Program-made: the position numbers and the translations under genes | In this document: positions 21,326 through 30,304 of the stretch, in pieces | Layout: each line of letters opens with the position of its first letter | Numbering within the stretch: position 1 is the stretch's first letter | Notes under the pieces: model-generated | What the model saw: the letters and a program-made list of their open reading frames with translations, nothing else | The model's database searches: none | Told to the model about the DNA's origin: nothing | Assembly (NCBI GenBank): GCA_018262575.1 | Contig: JAGSYU010000008.1 | Span: forward strand, 1-46,493 | Direction: 5' to 3' | Origin: Pseudomonadota bacterium | Lineage (GTDB): Bacteria > Pseudomonadota > Alphaproteobacteria > Rhizobiales > Pleomorphomonadaceae | Length of the DNA: 46,493 nucleotides

Positions 21326-22636
21326 TCAGTTCGCCCGCGCGATGACATGAAAGAAACTGCCGCTGACTTGGCCGCGCCGCGAGCCATCCAGCGATGCTGC
21401 GCCACCATGGGCATCGGTGACTTCGGCGAGCGGGGCGTCACCGCCGGTCGTCAAGATCGAGGCGTAGTGAAATTCATGGCCGGACAGGACGGCGCCGGCC
21501 GGGCCAAGTGGCCCGGTGGACAGCAGCGTCGCTCGCCGGTAGCCAAGATGCAGGCGGCGCTTCTCGTAGCTCGTTTCAAGGCCGAGGAGACCGGCCATGG
21601 CGTGACGGTCGCCGTTCGCGTCGACGAGGCCAGCCCCCAGCACCATGTAGCCGCCGCATTCGCCATGCACCGGCTTTTCCGCCGCGAACGCCTTGAGGCC
21701 TGAGAGGAAGCCGCCCGCCGCCGCGATGGTACCCGCGTGGAGCTCGGGATAGCCACCCGGCAGCCAGCAGACGTCGGCCGTCGGGTCGGGGGCCTCGCTG
21801 GCCAGGGGCGAGAACGGCAGGATTTCGGCGCCTGCCGCCTGCCATGCGGCGAGATGGTGCGGATAGACGAAGCTGAAGGCGGCGTCGCGGGCAAGCGCGA
21901 TGCGCTGGCCGGGTGGCGGCAGCGGTGGCGCGATGGCGGTCGCTGACAGCGCCACGTCATCGCAAAGATCGATGAGGCGATCGACATCGACGTGCCGCTC
22001 AACGAAATCGGCGAGGGCGTCGAGCCGACGGCGAAGGTCGTCCGTCTCCTCGGCCTGGACGAGGCCGAGATGCCGTTCCGGCAGTTCGATCGTCGTATCG
22101 CGCGGCAGGGCGCCCAGCACGGAGAGGCCGAGCGCCTCGACCGCCTCGCTGCAGAGCCGGCGGTGCCGCTCCGAGCCGACGCGATTGAGTACAACGCCGA
22201 GAAGCGTAAGCCTGGGATCGAGGAGCTTGGCGCCGAGCGCCACGGCGGCGGCCGAGGTCGACTGGCCCGTCACGTCGAGTACCAGCAGGACCTTGAGGCC
22301 GAGGGCCGCGGCAATATCGGCCGACGATCCCGTGCGGCCCGTCTCGTGGCCGACGCCATCGAACAGGCCCATCAGCCCCTCGGCCACCAGCACGTCGGCA
22401 CCTTTGGCCCCGACGGCCGCAAGGCCGGCCACCTGTACCGCTGTCATCGCCCAGCTGTCGAGATTGACGCCTGGCCGGCCGGCGGCGGCGGCGTGGAAGG
22501 CCGGATCGATATAGTCCGGGCCGCACTTGACCGGCGCCACCTTCAGCCCGCGCCGGGCGAGCGCCGCCATCAGCCCCAGCGACAGCGTCGTTTTGCCGGC
22601 CCCCGAACGTACCGATGCGATCAGAAAGCCCTTCAT
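21326..22636 (-). CDS. cobB: Hydrogenobyrinic acid a,c-diamide synthase
   Basis: A 436-residue glutamine amidotransferase that amidates the a and c side chains of the corrin ring using ATP. The P-loop is IASVRSGAGKTTLSLGL (residues 5-21), with VKCGPDYIDPAFH after it. The C-terminal class I-like amidotransferase triad region has the nucleophile cysteine in HGECGGYMVLG. The start at 22636 (MKGFLIAS) fits the family. It is the last gene of the minus-strand B12 set and is divergent from cbiD with a 75-bp gap, so it could have its own promoter. Confidence 0.94.
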   Translation of the reverse strand: MKGFLIASVRSGAGKTTLSLGLMAALARRGLKVAPVKCGPDYIDPAFHAAAAGRPGVNLDSWAMTAVQVAGLAAVGAKGADVLVAEGLMGLFDGVGHETGRTGSSADIAAALGLKVLLVLDVTGQSTSAAAVALGAKLLDPRLTLLGVVLNRVGSERHRRLCSEAVEALGLSVLGALPRDTTIELPERHLGLVQAEETDDLRRRLDALADFVERHVDVDRLIDLCDDVALSATAIAPPLPPPGQRIALARDAAFSFVYPHHLAAWQAAGAEILPFSPLASEAPDPTADVCWLPGGYPELHAGTIAAAGGFLSGLKAFAAEKPVHGECGGYMVLGAGLVDANGDRHAMAGLLGLETSYEKRRLHLGYRRATLLSTGPLGPAGAVLSGHEFHYASILTTGGDAPLAEVTDAHGGAASLDGSRRGQVSGSFFHVIARAN

Positions 22637-22711
22637 CGCCGCCTCACCTTTTCCCCTTGACCCGATAGCAGACAGCACCGACCTTGTCGCCCGAAAGGAT
22701 CAGGCGGAGCG

Positions 22712-23827
22712 ATGGCGGACAGGGACACGGAAGCGGAAGGCGGAACGCCAGATCTGCGGCGCGGCTGGACCACCGGCAGCTGCGCCACGGCCGCCGCTCG
22801 CGCCGCCTTCGAGGCTCTGGTCAGCGGCCGCTTTTCCGATCCCGTTACGGTGACGCTGCCGGGCGGCCAGACACCGGCCTTCGCCCTGGCGACCACCGCC
22901 ATCGGCAACGGCTGGGCGCGGGCCGGCATCGTCAAAGACGCTGGCGACGATCCCGACGTCACCCACGGCGCCCTCGTTCTGGCGACGGTGCGGCCGGCGG
23001 CGACCGGCGCCGGCCTGGTGTTTCGCGCCGGTCCTGGCGTCGGCACCGTCACTCGCCCCGGCCTGCCACTCGCCGTCGGCGAGCCGGCGATCAATCCGGT
23101 ACCGCGCGCCATGATCGCTCGGACGCTCGATGAGGCGCGCGCCGCCATCGGCGGCCCCGAGGACATCGAGGTGGAAATCTCGATCGACAACGGCGAGAAG
23201 CTGGCCGAGCGGACGCTCAACGGCCGGCTCGGCATCGTCGGCGGCCTTTCGATCCTCGGTACCACCGGTATCGTCATCCCCTTCTCCTGCGCCGCCTGGA
23301 TCGCCTCCATCCAGCGCGGCGTTGACGTGGCGCGGGCCTGCGGCTTCACCCATGTAGCGGCATCGACCGGCCACACGTCTGAAACAGCGGTGAAGGCGCT
23401 CCACGGCCTCGATGACATCCAGCTGATCGACATGGGCGACTTCGTCGGCGGTACGCTGAAATATCTCAGGAAGGCGCCGGTGCCGCGCGTGACGCTGGCG
23501 TTGGGTTTTGCCAAGGCGGTGAAGCTCGGCCAAGGGCTTCTCGATCTTCATTCCAAGCGCGGATCGGTCGACCTCGAAGCGTTGTCCGCCATTGTTGCCG
23601 ATCTCGGTGGCACCAGAGATCTCGTAGAGGCCGTGAAGGACGCCAACACCGCCCTTGAGGTGCTGGATCGCTGCCGTGCCGCCGGCCTCCCGGTCGCCGA
23701 GGCCGTGGCCGAGCGCGGTTTGGCGACGGCCGCCGCAGTGATCGCCGGCCGCGGCATGGCGCTGGAAGTCGTGCTGTTCGACCGGTCCGGCAGGCGGCTG
23801 GCCAGCACCGGCTTCCGAGACGTCTAG
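22712..23827 (+). CDS. cbiD: CbiD-type precorrin-5B C1-methyltransferase
   Basis: A 371-residue CbiD-family protein. In the anaerobic B12 route CbiD methylates C1 of cobalt-precorrin-5B; the aerobic route normally uses the unrelated CobF. The N-terminal [21 protein letters not shown] is the diagnostic CbiD motif, and [14 protein letters not shown] and [17 protein letters not shown] are later blocks. I see no CobF in the window. The gene is on the plus strand, opposite to most of the cluster, and its last four bases overlap the end of cobM. The ATG at 22712 has GGCGGAG just upstream. Confidence 0.93.
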   Translation: MADRDTEAEGGTPDLRRGWTTGSCATAAARAAFEALVSGRFSDPVTVTLPGGQTPAFALATTAIGNGWARAGIVKDAGDDPDVTHGALVLATVRPAATGAGLVFRAGPGVGTVTRPGLPLAVGEPAINPVPRAMIARTLDEARAAIGGPEDIEVEISIDNGEKLAERTLNGRLGIVGGLSILGTTGIVIPFSCAAWIASIQRGVDVARACGFTHVAASTGHTSETAVKALHGLDDIQLIDMGDFVGGTLKYLRKAPVPRVTLALGFAKAVKLGQGLLDLHSKRGSVDLEALSAIVADLGGTRDLVEAVKDANTALEVLDRCRAAGLPVAEAVAERGLATAAAVIAGRGMALEVVLFDRSGRRLASTGFRDV

Positions 23828-24612
23828 GTTTCTTCCTCCCCCGCCCCGGCCCGCGAATCGCGCCCCCGGAAGCGGCGCTGATAGTCGGCCGAATAGAGGG
23901 CGCTCGCCCGGAAATCCTCGGCGCCCAGCACCCGCCCCACCAGGATGAGCGCCGTCCGTTCCATCGGCGTGTTCCGAAGTTCGCCGAGAATGGTAGCCAG
24001 CGTTCCCTTGACGATCCGCTCGTCCGGCCAGGTCACCCGGTAGACGACGGCAACCGGGCAGTCGGCACCATAGAAGGGGAGAAGTTCCTCGACGATGCGG
24101 TCGAGGACGTGGATGGAGAGGTGGAGGGCGAGCGTCGCGCCGGTGGCGGCGAAGGCCGACAACGTCTCCTTTGCCGGCATGGCCGAGGCGCGGCCGGAGG
24201 TGCGCGTCAGCACCAAGGATTGGCCGACCTCCGGCAGCGTCAGCTCGCGGCCGATCGCCGCAGCTGCCGCCGCGAAGGCCGGCACGCCGGGCGTCACGGT
24301 GTAGGGGATACCGTTCTTTTCCAGCAGGCGGATCTGCTCGCCGAGGGCGCTCCATACCGACAGATCGCCGGAGTGCAGCCGCGCCACGTCCTCGCCGGCC
24401 TGTTGCGCCCGGAGATACTCGGCCTCGATCTCCTCAAGCGACAGCGGCGCCGTATCGACGATGCGGGCGCCCACCGGGCAATGCGCCAGGATGGCCGGCG
24501 GAATCAGCGAGCCGGCGTAGAGGCAGACGGGACAGGCAGCGATCAGGTCGCGGCCGCGCAGCGTCAGCAAATCGGGTGCGCCGGGACCGGCACCGATGAA
24601 ATGGACGGTCAT
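23824..24612 (-). CDS. cobM: Precorrin-4 C11-methyltransferase
   Basis: A 262-residue SAM methyltransferase of the tetrapyrrole family that adds the C11 methyl group in corrin synthesis. The N-terminal loop [18 protein letters not shown] and [14 protein letters not shown] are family signatures, and [17 protein letters not shown] is the conserved middle block. The ATG at 24612 overlaps the cobE stop in ATGA. The 3' end overlaps the end of the opposing cbiD gene by four bases. Confidence 0.95.
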   Translation of the reverse strand: MTVHFIGAGPGAPDLLTLRGRDLIAACPVCLYAGSLIPPAILAHCPVGARIVDTAPLSLEEIEAEYLRAQQAGEDVARLHSGDLSVWSALGEQIRLLEKNGIPYTVTPGVPAFAAAAAAIGRELTLPEVGQSLVLTRTSGRASAMPAKETLSAFAATGATLALHLSIHVLDRIVEELLPFYGADCPVAVVYRVTWPDERIVKGTLATILGELRNTPMERTALILVGRVLGAEDFRASALYSADYQRRFRGRDSRAGAGEEET

Positions 24613-24989
24613 GGCAAAATCTCCTCGGCCACGGCGACGGTGACACCGCCTTCGGCACGGCGCGGAACGATGAGGCGGGCCCGACCGGCGAAGGCGGCGA
24701 GCGCGGCGGCTTCCGCTACCGATGGAATGCCGAAGCGGGCAAAGGCGGCCGATGACGGCGTGGCAATGCGATCGGCCATGGCGGAAAGCGCATCGCGTGA
24801 AAGAAAGACGAGCGGCAGGGCGAGACTCTCGGCCGCTTTGCACAGCCCCGCCTCCCCACGCTTGTCCTCTATGGTGAACAGGCCAACGGCGGGCGCGAGG
24901 CCGACGGTCGCCGCTTCAACCTGCCTGACGATCGACTCGGCCGACGTGCCCTTTCGACAGCCGACTCCGATGGCGAGCCTGCCACTCAC
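24609..24989 (-). CDS. cobE: CobE / CbiG C-terminal-like protein
   Basis: A 126-residue protein matching CobE and the C-terminal domain of CbiG, seen in [17 protein letters not shown] and [15 protein letters not shown]. Its exact step is not settled; CbiG opens the delta-lactone in the anaerobic route and CobE may act beside the methylases. I chose the GTG at 24989, which overlaps the cobL stop in GTGA; an ATG six codons upstream lies within cobL. It is joined by 4-base overlaps to both cobL and cobM. Confidence 0.85.
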   Translation of the reverse strand: MSGRLAIGVGCRKGTSAESIVRQVEAATVGLAPAVGLFTIEDKRGEAGLCKAAESLALPLVFLSRDALSAMADRIATPSSAAFARFGIPSVAEAAALAAFAGRARLIVPRRAEGGVTVAVAEEILP

Positions 24990-26206
24990 GACTTCACCCA
25001 GGTCCACTGCACCACCGGCAACGCAGGCCGTAGCGCGTGGAAATCGCCGATCCGATCAAGCCGGGATATGGCGATCTGTGTCAGCTCGCCACCCAGCCGT
25101 GCCTGCAGGGCGAAGACCTCGGCCGTCGTTTCCAATGTCACGGCGTTGATCACCAGGCGGCCGCCGGATTTGAGTCGGTCGAGACAGGCGTCGACGACGC
25201 CGGGATCGCCCGAGCCGCCCCCGATGAAGATGGCGTCGGGATCGGGCAGAGCGTCAAGGCCGGCCGGCGCCTTCGACTCGACCACCTGCAATTCGGGCAC
25301 GCCGAAGGCCAGCGCGTTGCGCCCGACGCGGGCGGCGCGGGGCGGATTCTCCTCGATGGCGAAGGCGTGGAGCGACGGATCGCCGAGCATCCATTCGATG
25401 GCAACCGAGCCCGAGCCGGCGCCGACGTCCCAAAGCACGTTGCCGCGCGTCGGCCTCAGCGCAGCGACGGTGAGCGCCCGCACCTCGCGCTTCGAGATCT
25501 GGCCATCGTGTTCGAACCAGTCGTCCGGGAGGCCGGGCGTGAAAGGAATGACGCGGGCGTCTGGCCCCCCCTCTATCTCCACGGCAACGAGATTGAGCGG
25601 ATCGATCGTCTCGACGTCAAAAGCATTGGCCCGCGCCGAGCGGCGGCGCTCGCGCGGTCCACCCATCGCCTCGAGCACGGTGAGTCGGCTTTGGCCGAGG
25701 CCACGTGCCGTCAGGAGTGACGCAAGTTTTGCCGGCGTCGTGCCGTCCCAGGATAGCGCCAGTAATCTGGCTCCCGGCTGGGCATGCGGCAGGATGCGCT
25801 CAAGCGCCCTGCCGTGCAGGCTGACGCGGACGACATCCTGGCCCGGCCAACCGAGTCGGGCGGCGGCGAGAGCGAAGGAAGAGGGCGCCGGCAGCACGGT
25901 CATTTCCCGGGGATCAATGATCTCGGCGAGGAGCGAGCCGACGCCATGGAAGAAGGGATCGCCGGAGGCGAGCACCACAACGGGGCTGCCGCGCCGGGCG
26001 AGAATGGCCGGAAAGGCGTCCTGCAGCGGCGATGGCCAGGCCAGCGAAACGGCCGGATCGGCTTTGACGAGGTCGAGGTGGCGGCGGCCACCTACGATGA
26101 AACCCGCTTGTGCGAAAGTCGAAACTGCCGCAGGAGAGAGACCGTCGAGACCGTCCTCTCCGAGGCCGACGATCGTCAGCCAGGGTGAAAGGGAGGTTTC
26201 AGCCAT
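24986..26206 (-). CDS. cobL: Precorrin-6Y C5,15-methyltransferase (decarboxylating)
   Basis: A 406-residue two-domain enzyme that methylates C5 and C15 and decarboxylates the ring side chain. The N-terminal half is CbiE-like (TIVGLGEDGLDGLSPAA, then VVVLASGDPFFHGVG). The C-terminal half is CbiT-like with the SAM loop NVLWDVGAGSGSVAIEWM and AIFIGGGSGDPG. The ATG at 26206 has GGAG upstream. Its start codon overlaps the best cobK start on the other strand within CATG. It begins a second minus-strand block (cobL-cobE-cobM) 753 bp after cobJ. Confidence 0.96.
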   Translation of the reverse strand: MAETSLSPWLTIVGLGEDGLDGLSPAAVSTFAQAGFIVGGRRHLDLVKADPAVSLAWPSPLQDAFPAILARRGSPVVVLASGDPFFHGVGSLLAEIIDPREMTVLPAPSSFALAAARLGWPGQDVVRVSLHGRALERILPHAQPGARLLALSWDGTTPAKLASLLTARGLGQSRLTVLEAMGGPRERRRSARANAFDVETIDPLNLVAVEIEGGPDARVIPFTPGLPDDWFEHDGQISKREVRALTVAALRPTRGNVLWDVGAGSGSVAIEWMLGDPSLHAFAIEENPPRAARVGRNALAFGVPELQVVESKAPAGLDALPDPDAIFIGGGSGDPGVVDACLDRLKSGGRLVINAVTLETTAEVFALQARLGGELTQIAISRLDRIGDFHALRPALPVVQWTWVKS

Positions 26207-26984
26207 GGGGGACTCCGCAAGACAGATGCGCATTCTCGTCCTGGGTGGAACCACCGAGGCGTCGCGCCTCTCCGAGCGCCTGCAAAAACGCCAGGATATC
26301 TGGGCGTTGCTGTCGCTGGCCGGGCGCACCCACGAGCCGGCCGCCCAGGCGCTCAACACCCGCGTCGGCGGCTTCGGCGGCGTCGAGGGCCTTGCCGCTT
26401 TCCTGAGGGATCAGCATATCGATCTCGTCATTGACGCGACCCATCCCTTCGCCGCCCGCATTTCGGCCAACGCCGTGGCGGCCTGCGAGACAACCGGCGT
26501 GCCGCTCGTCCGTTACACCCGCGAGCCGTGGAAGCCGGTGGCCGGCGACACCTGGATCGAGGTGCCCGACCTCGACACCGCCTGCGCCGCACTCGGGCCC
26601 GAGCCGAAATGCGTGTTCCTCACCGTCGGACGGCTCGGCCTTTCCGCTTTCGAGGCGGCACCGCAGCACCATTATATCGTCCGCTCCATCGACCCGCCGC
26701 ATGAATTGAACCTGCCGGACTACCGGCTGCTGCTGGAGCGCGGGCCGTTCGACGAGGAATCGCAGGCCCGGCTGATGCAAGCCGAGCGGGTGGAGATCAT
26801 GGTCACCAAGAACGCTGGTGGCGATGCCACCTATGGCAAGGTGGCGGCGGCTCGCCGCCTGGGCTTGCCGGTGATCATGGTGGAACCGCCCGAACCGGTG
26901 ACCGTCACCACCTATCACGAGCTCGACGATGTGATGGCCGATGTCGGGGCGCGGCTCGCTCATGCCGCCCCGCCGCTGGCCTGA
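26205..26984 (+). CDS. cobK: Precorrin-6A reductase
   Basis: A 259-residue NADPH-dependent reductase that reduces precorrin-6A to dihydroprecorrin-6A. The start region MRILVLGGTTEASRLSERL is the family N-terminus, and VIDATHPFAARISANAV and MVTKNAGGDATYGKVAAAR are the conserved later blocks. Two starts are possible: 26205, which has GGGAGG 8 bases upstream, and 26226, which begins right at MRILVL. The first has the better ribosome site. The gene lies antisense in the gap between cobJ and cobL, and its end overlaps the end of cobJ by 25 bp. Confidence 0.94.
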   Translation: MGDSARQMRILVLGGTTEASRLSERLQKRQDIWALLSLAGRTHEPAAQALNTRVGGFGGVEGLAAFLRDQHIDLVIDATHPFAARISANAVAACETTGVPLVRYTREPWKPVAGDTWIEVPDLDTACAALGPEPKCVFLTVGRLGLSAFEAAPQHHYIVRSIDPPHELNLPDYRLLLERGPFDEESQARLMQAERVEIMVTKNAGGDATYGKVAAARRLGLPVIMVEPPEPVTVTTYHELDDVMADVGARLAHAAPPLA

Positions 26985-27727
26985 CGCGGACTGAGAATCC
27001 ACGGCGTGTCGCCCGGTCGATCGATCTGCCGGCTTTGCGACGAGCCGATGATCACCAGCGTCGCCATGTCGACGATCGACGGATCGGCTTCTGCAAGCGT
27101 CGTCACGACAATGCGCTCGTCCGGCCGACCAACGGCGCGGGCGAAGGCGACCGGCGTCGAGCCGGCTTTCAAGCTCCGCAAGAGATCGAAGGCCTCGAAG
27201 ATGCGGGCTGGCCGCGCCTTCGACGCTGGATTGTAAAGGGCAATGACGAAGTCGCCATCGGCGGCGGCCCGCAACCGCTTTTCGACGAGCGCCCAAGGCT
27301 TCAGGTTGTCGGATAGCGAGATGGCACAGAAGTCGTGGCCGAGTGGCGCACCGAGCCGCGCCGCCGCCGCTTGCATGGCCGAAACGCCGGGCATCACCGT
27401 CACGGACAGGTGGCGAGCGTTTGGGTCCGCCTCCACCGCCTCGACGACGGCCGCCGCCATGGCAAAGACGCCAGGGTCGCCGCCTGAGACGACGGCGACG
27501 AGGCGGCCGGCGCGGGCAAGATCGATAGCAAGGCGCGCCCGTTCGAGCTCGACGCGGTTGTCGCTGCCATGCCGCATCTGGCCGGGTTGTTCCGGGCAGC
27601 GGGCGAGATAGGGCTCGTAACCGACAAGGTCGGTTGCCCGTTCGAGCGCGGCGCTCGCCTCCGGCGTCCGCCACAGCTCGGGACCGGGACCAAGGCCGAC
27701 CACCAGGATCTCGCCTGCTCCGCTCAT
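26960..27727 (-). CDS. cobJ: Precorrin-3B C17-methyltransferase
   Basis: A 255-residue SAM methyltransferase that methylates C17 and drives ring contraction. The N-terminal ILVVGLGPGPELWRTPEA, then LVAVVSGGDPGVFAMA and VMPGVSAMQAAAARLGAPLG, and ALYNPASKARP are CobJ/CbiH signatures. Its start overlaps the cobI stop by four bases (ATGA). The 3' end overlaps the end of the opposing cobK by 25 bp. It is the last gene of the uninterrupted riboswitch-linked block. Confidence 0.96.
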   Translation of the reverse strand: MSGAGEILVVGLGPGPELWRTPEASAALERATDLVGYEPYLARCPEQPGQMRHGSDNRVELERARLAIDLARAGRLVAVVSGGDPGVFAMAAAVVEAVEADPNARHLSVTVMPGVSAMQAAAARLGAPLGHDFCAISLSDNLKPWALVEKRLRAAADGDFVIALYNPASKARPARIFEAFDLLRSLKAGSTPVAFARAVGRPDERIVVTTLAEADPSIVDMATLVIIGSSQSRQIDRPGDTPWILSPRQASGGAA

Positions 27728-28464
27728 GGCCGCCGTCCCTCGCCGCCGATCAGGATCAGGGAGAAATAAGGGGACGCATCATCCGTCTTGCCGGATAGCG
27801 GCAGCACGACTTCTCCGTCCATCGAGCCGCGCTCGATGTAGACGGCGCGATGCGCAAGGCCGGCCCGCGCAATCGCCTGCCTGACTTTCGGAAAGTTGGA
27901 GCCGAGCTTCATGATCACCGCCGCGTCGGCGCCCTGGAGACGGGCGACAAGATCGTCCTCGGAAAGCGTGCCCGGCAACACGGCGAGGACGTCATCACCC
28001 CAGGTCATCGGCAAGCCGGCCGCCGATGCGCAGCCGGAGAAGCCGGTGACGCCGGGGGTGATCCGCACCGGAAAACGGTCCTTGAGGCGCACGTAGAGAT
28101 GCATGAACGAGCCGTAGAACAGCGGGTCGCCCTCGGCGATCAGCACCACGTCACGACCAGCGCCCAGATGAGCCGCCAGCGCCTCGGCCGCTTCGGCGTA
28201 GAAGCCGCCGACCTCGCGCACATAAAGCGGATCGGAAAAACTCATCTCGGTGGTGAGCGGATAGTGAAGCGGCAGTTCCTCGGTCCCCGGCCGGACATAG
28301 GGCTCGACGATGGTGCGGGCGTGGCCGCGCCGACCCTTCTTGGCGAAATAGGCGAGAACGGGCGCCGCCCCGATCAGCCGCGCCGCCCGGACCGTGACGA
28401 GTTCGGGATCGCCGGGGCCGACGCCGACACCGTGCAGCGTGCCGGGAGGAACCGTTGCCGTCAT
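27724..28464 (-). CDS. cobI: Precorrin-2 C20-methyltransferase
   Basis: A 246-residue SAM methyltransferase acting on C20 of precorrin-2, the first committed step toward the corrin. The motifs are [22 protein letters not shown] at the N-terminus, [19 protein letters not shown] in the middle, and [20 protein letters not shown]. Its ATG overlaps the cobH stop and its stop overlaps the cobJ start, both by four bases, indicating coupled translation. Confidence 0.96.
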   Translation of the reverse strand: MTATVPPGTLHGVGVGPGDPELVTVRAARLIGAAPVLAYFAKKGRRGHARTIVEPYVRPGTEELPLHYPLTTEMSFSDPLYVREVGGFYAEAAEALAAHLGAGRDVVLIAEGDPLFYGSFMHLYVRLKDRFPVRITPGVTGFSGCASAAGLPMTWGDDVLAVLPGTLSEDDLVARLQGADAAVIMKLGSNFPKVRQAIARAGLAHRAVYIERGSMDGEVVLPLSGKTDDASPYFSLILIGGEGRRP

Positions 28465-29087
28465 TCGCGATCGCTCGCCAGGGCGTTGACGGTAGCGGCG
28501 GCCATGGCCGAGCCGCCCTTGCGCCCACGCACCACAATATAAGGCACTCGGCCGTCAGAGATCAGCGCTTCCTTGGATTCGGCGGCACCGACGAAGCCTA
28601 CGGGCATGCCGATGATCGCCGCTGGCCGAGGAGCGCCGGCATCCAGCATTTCGAGGAGATGGAAGAGAGCAGTCGGCGCATTGCCGATGGCGACGACGGC
28701 GCCCTTGAGGCGATCGCCCCACAGCATCATGGCCGCCGCCGTGCGGGTGTTGCCGATGGTGAGCGCCAGCGTCGGGACGGAGGGGTCGTCGAGGGTGCAG
28801 ATCACGTCGTTGCTAGCCGGCAGGCGGCCACGGGTGACGCCATTGGCTACCATGCGGGAATCGCAGATCACCGGAGCGCCGGCCTGGAGCGCCGCTTTCG
28901 CCGCGGCGACGGCACCGGGGCCGAAGGCGAGGTCGGCGGCCACCTCCACCATGCCGGCGGAGTGGATGACGCGCACGGCTACTTTTTCTTCCTCGGGCGG
29001 GAAGCGGGCGAGGTCAGCCTCGGCGCGGATGATGGCAAAGGAGCGACGGTAGATTTCCGCACCGTCGCGGATGTAGTCGTGGGTCAT
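28461..29087 (-). CDS. cobH: Precorrin-8X methylmutase
   Basis: A 208-residue enzyme that moves the methyl group from C11 to C12, giving hydrogenobyrinic acid. The N-terminal [22 protein letters not shown] and the active-site histidine in [11 protein letters not shown] (about residue 42) are intact. [32 protein letters not shown] and [19 protein letters not shown] complete the family pattern. It is joined by 4-base overlaps to cobG upstream and cobI downstream. Confidence 0.97.
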   Translation of the reverse strand: MTHDYIRDGAEIYRRSFAIIRAEADLARFPPEEEKVAVRVIHSAGMVEVAADLAFGPGAVAAAKAALQAGAPVICDSRMVANGVTRGRLPASNDVICTLDDPSVPTLALTIGNTRTAAAMMLWGDRLKGAVVAIGNAPTALFHLLEMLDAGAPRPAAIIGMPVGFVGAAESKEALISDGRVPYIVVRGRKGGSAMAAATVNALASDRE

Positions 29088-30304
29088 CTGTCAATCATCC
29101 CGGAACGAAGAAGCGCCTCGACCGCCGCAGGCGACAGGCCAGAGAGGCGGGCTGGGTCGGTTGGTCTGCCGTCTAGCACGAGGTCGAGGCCGCCGTCACG
29201 GCCGACCAGCGTCACGGCGTGGCTTGCTGAACTGGCGCAGCCCTTTTCACAGCCCGAGACGTGCAGCCAGACGCCGCGAGCCTCGGAGTTCAGCGCCGCG
29301 AGGCGGCGGGCGAGGTCCCGTGTTTCAACACTCGCCGAAGCGCAGGCCGGCGCGCCAGGGCAGGCGGCAACGGCCAGTAGTGGATCGTCGGACAAAGCGA
29401 CGAGGCCGGCTTCGGCAACCCGTGGCAGGACATTCGCTGGCGCGCCCGCTAACAAAATGGCGCGGAACGGAGTCAGCCGAATATCGACGGTGGCGAGGTC
29501 GGCGAGAAGATGAAGCTGGCCAGCGGTCAGCCGGCCAAAGGGCAGGCCGACGCCGACGTGCGTTGGAAAGGCGCCGATCAGCGGCACGGCGAGGTGGCGG
29601 CGAGCTGGCAAGAGGCCTGCCGGTGCAAGCCCGGCGGCGGCGAAGATGGCTTCGGCACCTATTTGGGCAACCAGTGCCGCCATGCGGCGCGGTGGCGGAT
29701 CGATGCATCGCGCGAGGTCGAGGAAGACCTGGGCAATGCGGAGCGCGGCGGCCACCGCCATCCCGCCCGGCACCTTCACCGCTTGGACGTTACCATCGAG
29801 CGACAGCGTCACGTCGCCGCCGGCAAACCGCAGGCGCACGTCGGCCGGCACGTCGGCGAGGGCGAAGTGACCGCCGTCGTCGATCGAGAAGCCGAACTTC
29901 GCGGGCAGAGCATGGAAAAAATCGTCGGCGACAAGCGCCGTTTCCAATTGCTTTGCCAGCGCGAAGGCGTCGCCCTCGGCCATCTCATCTCGATCGGACA
30001 GGGGGGACGCGACGACATTGCGAACTGCCTCGGCCCCGGCGTCCGCATCGAGGAGGCCAAGCTCGGCAAGCCCCGTGATGGCGGCGGACAGGTGATCGTC
30101 GCGGATGCCCCGGAGCTGCAAGCCCCCCCGCCGGCCGAGGTCGATCTCGCCGTTGCCGTGGCGGGCGGCAAGGTCTGCGACGGCGCGGGCTGCGTCCGGC
30201 GCCAGGCGGCCGCCGGTGATCCGCAGGCGCAGGATCAGGCCATCGCCGCTCCGCATGGGGCGGAGCGCGCCGGGACACCAGCCGCGAACGAGGGTATCGC
30301 TCAT
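29084..30304 (-). CDS. cobG: Precorrin-3B synthase (oxygen-dependent)
   Basis: A 406-residue member of the nitrite/sulfite-reductase fold that uses O2 to hydroxylate precorrin-3A. Its presence marks the aerobic B12 route. The repeat start [22 protein letters not shown] and the block [17 protein letters not shown] are typical. The 4Fe-4S ligands are expected in [12 protein letters not shown] and [12 protein letters not shown] near the C-terminus. The ATG at 30304 overlaps the cobN stop, and its own stop overlaps cobH. Confidence 0.95.
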   Translation of the reverse strand: MSDTLVRGWCPGALRPMRSGDGLILRLRITGGRLAPDAARAVADLAARHGNGEIDLGRRGGLQLRGIRDDHLSAAITGLAELGLLDADAGAEAVRNVVASPLSDRDEMAEGDAFALAKQLETALVADDFFHALPAKFGFSIDDGGHFALADVPADVRLRFAGGDVTLSLDGNVQAVKVPGGMAVAAALRIAQVFLDLARCIDPPPRRMAALVAQIGAEAIFAAAGLAPAGLLPARRHLAVPLIGAFPTHVGVGLPFGRLTAGQLHLLADLATVDIRLTPFRAILLAGAPANVLPRVAEAGLVALSDDPLLAVAACPGAPACASASVETRDLARRLAALNSEARGVWLHVSGCEKGCASSASHAVTLVGRDGGLDLVLDGRPTDPARLSGLSPAAVEALLRSGMIDR

